NCBI GenBank assembly: GCA_016933275.1
Contig: JAFGBI010000389.1
Location: forward strand, 1-34,106
Source: Polyangiaceae bacterium
Lineage (GTDB): Bacteria > Myxococcota_A > Polyangia > Polyangiales > Polyangiaceae
Length of the DNA stretch: 34,106 nt
Direction of reading: 5' to 3'
Positions 8,605 through 16,355 of this stretch are shown piece by piece (the stretch's first letter is position 1; each line of letters begins with the position of its first letter). The notes beneath the pieces are model-generated. The model was not told the DNA's origin. It ran no database searches and worked only from the letters and a program-made list of their open reading frames with translations. The position numbers and the translations under genes were made by a program.

Positions 8605-9948
8605 ATGGCTAACGTGTCGAGTGCGGCGAGAAGGGTGGTCCTGACGCTGCTGCTCGCCGTCGGGGCCTTCGGGGCACCCGCGGCGGCGCGCGCGGACACG
8701 GTCATGGTCGTGGATCACGATCCGAGCGCGCTCGTCGTCTTCCACGATGACCTTACCCCATACGGCGCGTGGGTCACCCATTCGACGTACGGGACCGTGT
8801 GGGTGCCGCACGTCAACGTGGTCGGCATGGACTTCGCGCCATACGTATCGTCAGGGCACTGGGCTTTGGCCGCCGACGGCGACTGGATGTGGGTGAGCGA
8901 CTACCCATTCGGGTGGGCGGTGTTTCACTATGGGCGCTGGGTCTGGACCAGGGACTACGGTTGGGTCTGGATCCCAGGGCGGCAGTACGCCCACGCTTGG
9001 GTAGTGTGGCGGGTGCCCGCGCCAGGCTACGCCTATGTCGGCTGGGCGCCCGCACCACCGAGTTATGTGTGGGTCGACGGCTACGCGGTGACCGTGTCGC
9101 ACCGTCCGATGGTGCCCTACGTCTTCTGCGAGAGTCGGTTCGTATTCCACTCCCACGTGCGCACCCACGTCATCCACGACCACAGGCGTGCGGCGCGGAT
9201 CGCGGTGGGTACTCGGCACTACGTTCCCCCTCCCCATCATCGCCATCACGGTCCATCCATCGCTGCCGCGCGAGTGCCGCCGAACCGGGTGCCTGTCACC
9301 CGTACTCCCGCGAACCCGCGAGCGACGGCAGTGCTGAACCGTCCGGGCTCGGGCGACCGAGTGCCCGCCCGCCCCTTGCCCTCGACGGAACCGATGCGGC
9401 GACCCTCCGCGACACCGGATCCCGCGCCTCCGAGGGACGGTGTCGAGCCTAGCACGGCGAACGCCGAGCGGGGACGTTCTGTGGCGCGGCCGGGTACGGA
9501 GTCCCCCTCCAATCGGGCACCCGAAGCACGGTCGAGGGCGGCCCAACCCGTGGCGACAACCACGGGGGACCGGCGCGTGGCAGCACCGTCGGCTCGTCCC
9601 CAGCCGCGCGCAGCCAACCCGGACTGGAGCCGGGCTTCCACCCAGAACCCGAGAGCACCTTCCGCGAGCTCCGATGCTGCCCCCACCCGTTCCGCGCCTC
9701 CCTCCCGCAGCGACCCAGCCACGAGCAGCTCGAGCGGCCACGCCAGTCCTGCCGCTGCTCGGCCCGCACCGGCCCCCCGCTCCAGTCCCGCCTCCGCCCG
9801 ACCGGCGTCTCCCTCGCGATCTGGAGGTAGCCCTCCGCCGAGTCGTGCCCAATCGAGCTCCAATCCCCGATCGGCTCCCCGCAGTAGTCCTCCATCCAGG
9901 GGCTCCTCCGGGGGCTCCCGCCCTCCCTCCCGTCCATCTCGTCGGTAA
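8605..9948 (+). CDS. Exported tryptophan-rich DUF6600-type protein with disordered tail
   Basis: 447 residues from ATG 8605, which has AGGTGAGG six bases upstream; the TTG at 8578 lacks such a site. A signal peptide ends near AAARA (residue 30). Residues 45-150 form a Trp/Tyr/Gly-rich domain with units such as GRWVWTRDYGWVWIPG and YVGWAPAPPSYVW, the pattern of the DUF6600/YXWGXW-like proteins common in Proteobacteria and Myxococcota. Their function is unknown to me; an envelope or surface location is expected. A His-rich stretch (HHRHHG) follows, then about 230 residues of Ser, Pro, Ala and Arg that should be disordered. It is followed after 19 bases by a small lipoprotein gene and is probably co-transcribed with it. 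Confidence 0.85.
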   Translation: MANVSSAARRVVLTLLLAVGAFGAPAAARADTVMVVDHDPSALVVFHDDLTPYGAWVTHSTYGTVWVPHVNVVGMDFAPYVSSGHWALAADGDWMWVSDYPFGWAVFHYGRWVWTRDYGWVWIPGRQYAHAWVVWRVPAPGYAYVGWAPAPPSYVWVDGYAVTVSHRPMVPYVFCESRFVFHSHVRTHVIHDHRRAARIAVGTRHYVPPPHHRHHGPSIAAARVPPNRVPVTRTPANPRATAVLNRPGSGDRVPARPLPSTEPMRRPSATPDPAPPRDGVEPSTANAERGRSVARPGTESPSNRAPEARSRAAQPVATTTGDRRVAAPSARPQPRAANPDWSRASTQNPRAPSASSDAAPTRSAPPSRSDPATSSSSGHASPAAARPAPAPRSSPASARPASPSRSGGSPPPSRAQSSSNPRSAPRSSPPSRGSSGGSRPPSRPSRR

Positions 9949-9967
9949 CCAGACCGAGGAGTCCACG

Positions 9968-10522
9968 ATGACCGCGATTCGCTTCCTGTCCGCGCTCGCC
10001 ATCCTCTGTTCGATCCCCGCCTGCTACGTCGAGCACGAATCCACCATCTATGTCCCGGCACATCCGGCCGATGAATGGGAGCCGGAGGTGCCGCAGTACT
10101 CCATCGACAGCGACGCCACGCTGGGTGACATCCACCCGGGGGTCGAGACAGGGCTGTACGTCGAGTACGCGTCGGGCGGACTCTGGCGGCTCTACGCCAC
10201 CTGCGGGGACGTTTCGACCTACGGCTCCTGCCATTGGCAGGTGGCCACGATCGTGAATGGCGGGAGCTTCGGGGGCACGGAGCCAGACGACCTCGATGCC
10301 GACGACCAACTCTTCTCCGATGAGATCGGGGCCTGGCTCGATGCCTACACGGCGGGCGACATCGACGGGATGTTCGTGCAGACGACGCCGGGCGCGAGTC
10401 TCGAGATCGATGCTATTCTCGATGACGATTCCGCTTGGGAATACGTCTTCTGGGTGAGCGAAGGGGAGGCCGTCTACGGCGCTCCGACGAACCCGATCGA
10501 GCTCGTGCCGACGGAGCCGTGA
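9968..10522 (+). CDS. Small hypothetical lipoprotein
   Basis: 184 residues from ATG 9968, preceded by GAGGAG at 9956-9961. The N-terminus MTAIRFLSALAILCSIPACY has a lipobox IPAC, predicting lipidation at Cys19. The mature part is acidic, with DSDATLGDIHPG, DDLDADDQLFSDEIG and VFWVSEGEAVYG, and has two further cysteines (ATCGDVSTYGSCHW) that could form a disulphide. I do not recognise the family. It follows the tryptophan-rich exported protein by 19 bases, so the two likely form an operon of envelope proteins. The gene ends 85 bases before the first repeat copy of the following intergenic region. Confidence 0.8.
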   Translation: MTAIRFLSALAILCSIPACYVEHESTIYVPAHPADEWEPEVPQYSIDSDATLGDIHPGVETGLYVEYASGGLWRLYATCGDVSTYGSCHWQVATIVNGGSFGGTEPDDLDADDQLFSDEIGAWLDAYTAGDIDGMFVQTTPGASLEIDAILDDDSAWEYVFWVSEGEAVYGAPTNPIELVPTEP

Positions 10523-10607
10523 GGTTTGGGCTCGCGGTCGCGGCCACCGTCGAACCGGATGTTGCGCGGGTCGGGGGACGACCGCACGCCACTCACCGGT
10601 CGCAGTC

Positions 10608-10762
10608 TCTTGGCGGCGAGATCTTGACCGAATCTGTCAGGGAATTCCTCGGGCCCTTCGTGGCAGTCAGCCATCAGCCGTCAGCCGTTGGATTCTCCGC
10701 GGCTTGCCTGACCGCTGACCGCCGTTGGCCGGCTTGGTGCCGGCTCCGCCGGGTTGGGAATG
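10608..10762 (+). repeat. Intergenic repeat family, copy A
   Basis: 155-bp element starting TCTTGGCGGC and ending CCGGCTCCGCCGGGTTGGG plus AATG. It aligns end to end, without length change, to copy B at 10912-11066. Shared blocks include TTGACCGAATCTG/ATGACCGAATCTG, CAGTCAGCCATCAG and CGGCTCCGCCGGGTT. The middle holds heptad units (GTCAGCC, ATCAGCC, GTCAGCC) and their inverted counterpart CTGACCG-CTGACCG, so the RNA could fold. It has no open frame that survives in all copies. Confidence 0.85.
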
Positions 10763-10911
10763 GGTCGTCTCTGCCCGCTCCCGTTCCGCGCCAGGATCCA
10801 GCCTCGGTGCCGGCACTGGCCGGCCGCAAGGACGCGGCGCCGACGGCGGGATGGAGGCACCAACACCTTGGCGACGCTGCGGACCCCATCGACGTGGGGT
10901 GTGGTGCGGGT

Positions 10912-11066
10912 TCTTGGCGGCACGATCATGACCGAATCTGGCAGGAAACTCCTCGGGGGTCTTCATGGCAGTCAGCCATCAGTCGAAAGCTTGTCCGCGT
11001 CTTGCCTGACAGCTGACAGCGGATCGCTGATGGCCTGTCTGGTTCCGGCTCCGCCGGGTTAGGATG
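10912..11066 (+). repeat. Intergenic repeat family, copy B
   Basis: 155-bp direct repeat of copy A, same orientation, with substitutions scattered throughout and little or no net insertion or deletion. It ends 28 bases before the prkA start codon, so any transcript of prkA begun upstream would carry it in its leader. Confidence 0.85.
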
Positions 11067-11094
11067 CGGGCAGATTCTGCGGAGAGCCCACCAC

Positions 11095-13182
11095 ATGACC
11101 GACGCCTCGCCCCAGCTCGACGGTTCCCAGCCGGGACGCATGGTCGCCCAGATCGCGGCGATGCAGGACTATGACCGCTATCGTGACCTCTCTTGGGAAG
11201 GCACCTTCGAGGCGTACCTCGAGCTCGTGCGCGACCGACCAGAGGTGACGCGGAACGCGTTCCAGCGCGTTCACGACATGATCGTGTCCTACGGGACCGA
11301 GGAGTACATCGACAACAAGAAGCGCCTCGTTCGCTACAATTTCTTCCGCGACGAGATCGAGTCCGGCGCCGACGCGGTCTTCGGCCTCGACATCCCGCTC
11401 ATGCGGCTGGTCAACGTGTTCAAGGCGGCGGCCGAGGGCTACGGGCCGGAACGTCGAGTGATCCTCCTACATGGTCCGGTCGGTTCGAGCAAGTCGACCA
11501 TCGTGCGGCTCTTGAAGAAGGGGCTCGAGGCCTATTCGCGCTCGGCGGCGGGGGCGCTTTTTACCTTCAGGTGGGTGAACCTCTCCGAGACGGGGCTCGC
11601 TGGCAAGGACGAGACCGAGTTCGACTCCGCGATGCACGAGGAGCCACTTCGGCTCATCCCGCCCGAATGGCGAGCGGAGGCCATCGACCGTTTGGGCCTG
11701 TCCAACGACAACTTCCGCGTGCGAGTGGTCGGCGATCTCGATCCCGCCAGTCGCTTCATCTTCCAGGGGCTGATGAAGCGGTACCGCGGCGACTGGGGGA
11801 AGGTCATCGACCACCACGTCCGAGTGAAGCGCCTCATATTGAGCGAGCAGGACCGAGTGGGCGTCGGGACCTTCCAACCCAAGGACGAGAAGAACCAAGA
11901 CTCCACCGAGCTTACTGGCGACATCAACTACCGCAAGATCGCGGAGTACGGCTCTGACTCGGATCCCAGGGCCTTCAACTTCGATGGCGAGTTTAACATC
12001 GCGAATCGTGGCATCGTGGAGTTCGTGGAGGTGTTGAAGCTCGATGTCGCTTTTCTCTACGACCTCCTGGGTGCCTCCCAGGAGCACAAGATCAAGCCGA
12101 AGAAGTTCGCGCAGACCGACGTCGACGAGGTGATCATCGGCCACACCAACGAGGCTGAGTACCGACGCCTGCTCTCCAATGAGTTCATGGAAGCGCTGCG
12201 CGACCGCACGATCAAGATCGACGTCCCGTACATCACCCGCCTCGGGGACGAGATGAAGATCTACGAGAAGGACTTCAACGCCCGTCGGGTGCGCGGCCGC
12301 CATATCGCCCCCCACACCATCGAGGTCGCGAGCATGTGGGCTGTGCTCACGCGGCTCGAGGACCCAAAGAAGCACAACCTGTCGCTCTTGCAGAAGATGA
12401 AGCTCTACGACGGCAAGGTCCTGCCCGGGTACACGCAGGACACCGTCAAGGAGCTTCGCAAGGAGTCCAAACGGGAGGGCATGGAGGGCATCAGCCCGCG
12501 CTACGTGCAGGACAAGGTGTCGAACGCTCTGGTGACCGATGTCGCCGAGGGGACGATCAACCCGTTCATGATGATGAACGAGCTCGAGAAGGGACTCACC
12601 CACCACTCGCTCATCACCAGCGAAGACCAACGCAAGCGCTACCGCGAACTCATCGGCGTCGTGAAGCAGGAGTACGAGGAAATCGTCAAAAACGAGGTAC
12701 AACGGGCGATCAGCGCCGACGAAGAGGCGATCGCGAAGCTGGCCGCCAACTACATCGACAACATCAAGGCCTACACCTTGCGCGAGAGAGTCCGCAACCG
12801 GTACACGGGCCAGGATGAAGAGCCCGACGAGCGCCTGATGCGTTCGATCGAAGAGAAGATCGACATTCCCGAGAACCGCAAGGACGATTTCCGACGGGAG
12901 ATCATGAACTTCATCGGCGCGAAGGCGGTCGAGGGCAAGACCTTCGACTGGCAGACGAACGATCGCTTGCGGCGCGCGCTGGAGCTGAAGCTGTTCGAGG
13001 ACCAGAAGGACAGCATCAAGCTCAAGACGCTGGTGAGCGCGGTGGTGGACAAGGAAACGCAAGAGAAGATCGATATCATCAAGGCCCGCATGATCCGTTA
13101 CTTTGGGTATAATGAGGTCAGCGCCACCGACGTGTTGAACTACGTGGCCTCGATCTACGCTCGCGGCGATGCGAAGGGCTGA
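11095..13182 (+). CDS. prkA: PrkA-family AAA+ serine protein kinase
   Basis: 695 residues from ATG 11095. The AAA domain has the Walker A motif GPVGSSKST (residues 127-135) and the family signature around [19 protein letters not shown]; the C-terminal half ([19 protein letters not shown] onward) matches the PrkA kinase-like domain. The protein closely resembles E. coli YeaG and Bacillus PrkA (about 630-645 residues) and is somewhat longer. Family members are cytoplasmic serine kinases with AAA architecture, linked to stress, stationary phase or sporulation. In many bacteria prkA is followed by yeaH and spoVR-type genes; neither is present here, and an exported protein follows instead. A GGAG at about 11081 may be its ribosome-binding site. 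A repeat copy ends just upstream. Confidence 0.96.
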   Translation: MTDASPQLDGSQPGRMVAQIAAMQDYDRYRDLSWEGTFEAYLELVRDRPEVTRNAFQRVHDMIVSYGTEEYIDNKKRLVRYNFFRDEIESGADAVFGLDIPLMRLVNVFKAAAEGYGPERRVILLHGPVGSSKSTIVRLLKKGLEAYSRSAAGALFTFRWVNLSETGLAGKDETEFDSAMHEEPLRLIPPEWRAEAIDRLGLSNDNFRVRVVGDLDPASRFIFQGLMKRYRGDWGKVIDHHVRVKRLILSEQDRVGVGTFQPKDEKNQDSTELTGDINYRKIAEYGSDSDPRAFNFDGEFNIANRGIVEFVEVLKLDVAFLYDLLGASQEHKIKPKKFAQTDVDEVIIGHTNEAEYRRLLSNEFMEALRDRTIKIDVPYITRLGDEMKIYEKDFNARRVRGRHIAPHTIEVASMWAVLTRLEDPKKHNLSLLQKMKLYDGKVLPGYTQDTVKELRKESKREGMEGISPRYVQDKVSNALVTDVAEGTINPFMMMNELEKGLTHHSLITSEDQRKRYRELIGVVKQEYEEIVKNEVQRAISADEEAIAKLAANYIDNIKAYTLRERVRNRYTGQDEEPDERLMRSIEEKIDIPENRKDDFRREIMNFIGAKAVEGKTFDWQTNDRLRRALELKLFEDQKDSIKLKTLVSAVVDKETQEKIDIIKARMIRYFGYNEVSATDVLNYVASIYARGDAKG

Positions 13183-13261
13183 GCCGAGCTCTCCGCTCCG
13201 TTTCTCCGCCATGGCGAATTCCTCGTCTCCTTTGGCCTCTGCCCGTGGACGGTGAGCGAGC

Positions 13262-14263
13262 ATGCTCCCCTGCTACCGGTGGCGCGTTGCCTCTGTTCTG
13301 GCCGTTGCGGCATGGACCGCGGATGCGCGGGCCGACGAGCAAGTCGACGCCGGGGCTTCGGCATCGTTCGGCCCGGCCGAGTCCGAGCGCGGCACGTCGC
13401 CACCCGGCGGCGCAGCGGATCTCGAGCCCAGGACCCCATCGCCACCCAGCAGTCGAGCGGCACCGGGGTCCGCCCGCGCTGGCGACGCGCTGCCGCCGCT
13501 CACTGGGGGGGGCGGGCGCGCCGACGCTGCCGGGCCGGAGCGCGGAGATCTCGACGGTCCCTCCGTTACGTCCGAGGGACGGGTTCTGGGGCCGTACCTC
13601 CGTCCACCGATGACGGAGGAGCGCGCGCGCAGGCGCGGTTTCGCCCGCGGCCCCCTCCCGCGTGACCTCCCCTTTCGTCACGACGGGTTCTACCTGCGGG
13701 CGGCCCTCGGGATCGGGTTTCTGCACGACCGTCTGCGTGGCGAGCTCGACAACTACGCGTTCCCCGACGACGACGGGCGGGTGGGTCGCATGACGGCCTT
13801 CGCGCTGGGGAGCGAGCTCGCGCTTGGCGGCACGCTCCGGGGCGGGGTCGTCGTCGGCATGGGGGTCTACACCATGCTCGCGCCCGCCCCGATCGCGGCA
13901 ACCGACGACGACGAGTCGTACGAATTCGAGCTCGAGCAGCTCGCCCTCGTCTGTCCGATCGCGGACGTGTACCCCTGGCCGAACACCGGATGGCACGCCC
14001 AGGCCGGGATCGGGGTGGGGGCCCTGACCGTGGGCGACGCCCCGAGTCCTGACGGCGAGTCGCGGGACGTGCAGGATCACGTGGCGCTCGGTCCGGGCTT
14101 CATGCTCGGCGTCGGCCGCGAGTGGTGGATTGGTGAGCGATGGAGTGTCGGCGCGATCGCCCGCTGGGAGCAGAGCTGGGGAGCGGGAACCGGTTTCGAT
14201 CACGGTCGCTTCGTGCACCGGGCGGGTGGGGCCGTCTTGCTCCTTGGCTTCACCCTGCATTGA
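13262..14263 (+). CDS. Exported protein, possibly outer-membrane beta-barrel
   Basis: 333 residues from ATG 13262. The N-terminus carries a signal peptide with likely cleavage after ADARA (residue 24). Residues 25-120 are Pro, Ser, Gly and Ala rich and probably disordered. From about 140 on, short amphipathic strands alternate with turns (GFYLRAALGIGFLHD, GVVVGMGVYTMLAP, WHAQAGIGVGALTVG, WSVGAIARWEQSWG), the pattern of small outer-membrane barrels. The last residue is His rather than the usual aromatic, so the barrel call is tentative. It lies 79 bases after prkA on the same strand. Its stop codon is followed immediately by an inverted copy of the intergenic repeat. Confidence 0.75.
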   Translation: MLPCYRWRVASVLAVAAWTADARADEQVDAGASASFGPAESERGTSPPGGAADLEPRTPSPPSSRAAPGSARAGDALPPLTGGGGRADAAGPERGDLDGPSVTSEGRVLGPYLRPPMTEERARRRGFARGPLPRDLPFRHDGFYLRAALGIGFLHDRLRGELDNYAFPDDDGRVGRMTAFALGSELALGGTLRGGVVVGMGVYTMLAPAPIAATDDDESYEFELEQLALVCPIADVYPWPNTGWHAQAGIGVGALTVGDAPSPDGESRDVQDHVALGPGFMLGVGREWWIGERWSVGAIARWEQSWGAGTGFDHGRFVHRAGGAVLLLGFTLH

Positions 14264-14409
14264 CCTGAGCCGGCGGAGCCGGGACCAAGCAGGCCACCAG
14301 CAGTCAGCGGTCAAGCAAGACGCGGAGGCGCCGACGGCTGAGGGCTGGCTGTAACGAACACGAGCGAGAGATTTCCAGCCAGAATTGGGGAGGATCGCGC
14401 TGCCAAGGG
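14264..14409 (-). repeat. Intergenic repeat family, copy C (inverted)
   Basis: The reverse complement of this stretch aligns to copies A and B over almost their whole length: CCGGCTCCGCCGG at one end, then TTGGCCTGCTTGG-like sequence, CTTGCTTGACCGCTGAC, CAGCCCTCAGCCGTC, AATTCTGGCTGG and CTTGGCAGCGCGATC. It begins at the base directly after the stop codon of the upstream gene and ends nine bases before the end of the convergent gene at 14419, so it fills the whole gap. Confidence 0.75.
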
Positions 14410-14418
14410 ACCAGTAGA

Positions 14419-15063
14419 TCAGAACCGTCCGCTGACGCCGGTGCCATCGAACGCGATCCATCGCGGTCGGCGCGGTCGGCCGACGACCATCTCGGCGTTT
14501 TCGTCTTCGATGCGGACGAGTCGGCGACCCGCGCCCAGGATCCCCGCCAGAAGGAGGATCGCCCCGCCTGCCTGCAGGGCTCCGTCCGACGCGAGCAGGG
14601 TCTTGTTCAGCGGGTTCCGGTAGTCGTCGAGCGCCAGCCACGGTCCCACGATGGGCACGTAAAGGTCGGAGGCGCGCCGGGGCATTGCCACCGCCACCAC
14701 ATAGGCGCCGCCAAACGCCACCCCGAAGAAGAGGGCACCAGCGAAGCGTACGGACGCGGCCGCGTCATGCCGGCTTCTCGCCAGGTCGTAGCCCGTTGGC
14801 ACGGATGCGCCTCGACGAAGGATGCGCTCCTCGCACCGTCCGCTCGCACACAGGCCGCTTTCGCAGTCGCTTGCCCCCGTGCACGTTCGTGCGAACCCGC
14901 AGGCGCGGCAGTCGCCACCGCAATCGATGTCCGCCTCCGGTCCGTTGCGAACCCCGTCCGTGCAGGTCTCGTTGGCGCCGCGGGCTGCCCCGGTGAGCTC
15001 GCCGCGAGCGGGCGAGGTTCCGGCCAGCGCGGCCAGGACTGTCCACAGAGGAAGGCGGCGCAC
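14419..15063 (-). CDS. Exported protein with cysteine-rich module and membrane segments
   Basis: 214 residues from GTG 15063. A signal peptide ends near SPARG (residue 20). Residues 33-78 are a cysteine-rich module (CTDGVRNGPEADIDCGG, then CRACGFARTC and DCESGLC), a pattern often seen in secreted myxobacterial proteins and presumably disulphide bonded. Two hydrophobic segments follow (VRFAGALFFGVAFGGAYVVAV, and LQAGGAILLLAGILGAG), so the module probably sits in the periplasm or at the surface and the protein in a membrane. No enzymatic motif is visible. It lies 53 bases downstream of a minus-strand lipoprotein gene and is likely co-transcribed with it. Confidence 0.75.
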   Translation of the reverse strand: MRRLPLWTVLAALAGTSPARGELTGAARGANETCTDGVRNGPEADIDCGGDCRACGFARTCTGASDCESGLCASGRCEERILRRGASVPTGYDLARSRHDAAASVRFAGALFFGVAFGGAYVVAVAMPRRASDLYVPIVGPWLALDDYRNPLNKTLLASDGALQAGGAILLLAGILGAGRRLVRIEDENAEMVVGRPRRPRWIAFDGTGVSGRF

Positions 15064-15116
15064 GGTTCGGATGCTACCGCCTGGGGCCTCGACGACGAGC
15101 GGAAAACTCGCGGGGG

Positions 15117-15578
15117 CTACTCCCCCGCGGCTGGCGATGGGTCACGGGTGGGGGACGGCAGCGGAGGTGGCGGCTGGCTAGCGGCCAGCGCCGTGGGCGG
15201 GCTGCTGGGCGGGGGGGTACCCCGGCGGACTCGCTCCTGGAGCGACGCCCAGCCATCGTCGAGCGCGGCCAGCATCTCCGGCTTCAGCGAACCGGGGCTC
15301 GCCTCTTCCACCTCGTAGGCATAGGCCAGCCATCGTTCGGCATGGCGGAGATCACCCAGTCCGAGCAGGGTAAGGCCGCGGTAGGTCGCGTAGGCCGCGC
15401 GATCCTCCGGGGGCGAGGACTCGACGAGGTGCTCCGACTGCTCGAACACTTCGGCGGCCTCTATGTACCGCCCATCATCGTAGAGGGTCGTGCCACGTCG
15501 TAGGTGGTTCGCGCACGCGCCAGCGCACAACGCCAAGGCGAGCGCCGACCACAGGCCGATTCTCCCAATCCACAGCAC
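15117..15578 (-). CDS. TPR-like lipoprotein, paralogue of the one at 30047
   Basis: 153 residues from GTG 15578; the frame extends to 15623, but GTG 15578 places a proper signal at the start (VLWIGRIGLWSALALALC). The likely lipidated Cys is in AGACANH (lipobox weak, Ala at -3). The mature part reads as helix-turn-helix repeat: RRGTTLYDDGRYIEAAEVF, then DRAAYATYRGLTLLGLGD and HAERWLAYAYEVEE, with a Pro/Ser-rich tail. The same order of residues appears in the protein at 30047-30649, so the two are paralogues. TPR-like folds bind proteins; a scaffold or assembly role in the envelope is inference. The next gene downstream on this strand is the cysteine-rich protein. Confidence 0.78.
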   Translation of the reverse strand: MLWIGRIGLWSALALALCAGACANHLRRGTTLYDDGRYIEAAEVFEQSEHLVESSPPEDRAAYATYRGLTLLGLGDLRHAERWLAYAYEVEEASPGSLKPEMLAALDDGWASLQERVRRGTPPPSSPPTALAASQPPPPLPSPTRDPSPAAGE

Positions 15579-15914
15579 TGCGCCATCATACCTTCGATGT
15601 CTCCGGGAGGCCACGGCGGCCACCTTCGCTCCCGCCCCGCCAGCTGTCGGGCCATGTCGCGAAGGAGGGCAGGCTCGCGTCCGGTGGTCCCGTCTTCCCT
15701 ACGACCTCGGGCTGCGATCTGGGGCGCACGCCCCTCGGCGCTGTGCTAAAGCACCGATCAGGTTGTCGACAGCAACGGCAGCGCTGGCAAAGCGTCTGTG
15801 CGAGGCGAGGGCGCGTTTCCAGCGCTGCCTCTGGAGAGGCCTGCTGCTGGTTCGGTGCTCTAGGTTGTTGATTTGACGCAGCAATCAACGTGATTGCTGC
15901 TCTAGGAGGGCCCC
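15579..15914. other. Intergenic region with structured leader
   Basis: 336 bases between the divergent lipoprotein and small-protein genes. The first 250 bases show nothing I can support. The last 60 contain overlapping inverted repeats and a strong ribosome-binding site, listed separately. Confidence 0.5.
15856..15910 (+). promoter_or_regulatory. Leader with mutually exclusive hairpins before an AGGAGGG site
   Basis: GCAGCAATCA at 15878-15887 is the exact reverse complement of TGATTGCTGC at 15891-15900 (loop ACG). GTTGAT at 15867-15872 can instead pair with ATCAAC at 15884-15889, which overlaps the first arm, so both cannot form together. A 9-base direct repeat TGCTCTAGG occurs at 15856-15864 and 15898-15906. 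The ribosome-binding site AGGAGGG (15904-15910) follows the second arm by three bases. Such an arrangement could control translation or serve as an operator; this is inference. Confidence 0.5.
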
Positions 15915-16178
15915 GTGCGCCTCGTCGAATTCGCAAAGGATCGCGCGCTTCGAGCGTTCGTTGATGGTCGCATCGTGGCCCTCTTGCGGAGTCCACGCAC
16001 GGTGAATGCCCTGGCCGCGGTCCTCCGCGCCACCAACGGGCTCTACGAACGGTTTGGGGGCCAGTCCGGCGGGACTACCGTTTGGGACCGCGTGGTTGGC
16101 CACGCCGAATCCCTGGCGGCAGGGCTGGGAAGAGGGCGGGGGGCTTCCTCGAGGCCCAACGAGCCGACCCGCCTCTGA
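15915..16178 (+). CDS. Small hypothetical protein
   Basis: 87 residues from GTG 15915, with a near-perfect AGGAGGG ending five bases upstream, which fixes the start. The sequence is basic and mostly helical in appearance (MRLVEFAKDRALRAFVDGR, TVNALAAVLRATNGLYERFG), ending in a polar tail. It has no signal peptide or membrane segment, so it should be cytoplasmic. I do not recognise it. It stands alone behind a structured leader and 177 bases before the next gene. The strong ribosome-binding site is the main argument that it is real. Confidence 0.55.
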   Translation: MRLVEFAKDRALRAFVDGRIVALLRSPRTVNALAAVLRATNGLYERFGGQSGGTTVWDRVVGHAESLAAGLGRGRGASSRPNEPTRL

Positions 16179-16269
16179 CCGATTCGGCCGTGACCCACCC
16201 CGCGGCACACCCCATCCTCCGGCGCGAACAAGGGAAATTGGGCCCGGCTGACGTCGGGCTCTTCCCCCC

Positions 16270-16288
16270 TGGCACAGTGCCATGGCAC
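16270..16288. repeat. Two overlapping palindromes
   Basis: TGGCAC-A-GTGCCA (16270-16282) and GTGCCATGGCAC (16277-16288) are both perfect and overlap, so the arm TGGCAC occurs twice around GTGCCA. They lie 68 bases before the ATG at 16356, a good place for an operator. The TGGCAC units resemble the -24 box of sigma-54 promoters but lack a correctly spaced -12 GC. Confidence 0.5.
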
Positions 16289-16355
16289 ACTCCGGCTCGC
16301 ACGGCACATCCCGCGGCACCCCGGGGGACCCCGAGCGCGGCAAGGAGGAGAGCGC

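Larger units (their letters stand above)
10523..11094. other. Gene-free region dominated by repeats
   Basis: 572 bases between a small lipoprotein gene and prkA. Most of it is two direct copies of a 155-bp repeat (listed separately) spaced 149 bases apart. The open frames here translate the repeat itself and have no credible starts. The prkA promoter must lie in or after the second copy; none is obvious. Confidence 0.7.

Noticed and set aside
10608-11066. The direct repeats as a CRISPR array
   Set aside because: Only two 155-bp units with a long spacer and no cas genes; unit length and number do not fit.
11467-13263. 598-residue minus-strand open frame opposite prkA
   Set aside because: The PrkA reading on the plus strand is unambiguous; this is a GC-rich antisense shadow.
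13118-14641. 507-residue minus-strand open frame
   Set aside because: It overlaps the exported protein gene and repeat copy C, is low complexity, and has no start site.
16270-16300. TGGCAC units as a sigma-54 (-24/-12) promoter
   Set aside because: Neither copy has GC ten bases after the GG as required for the -12 element.
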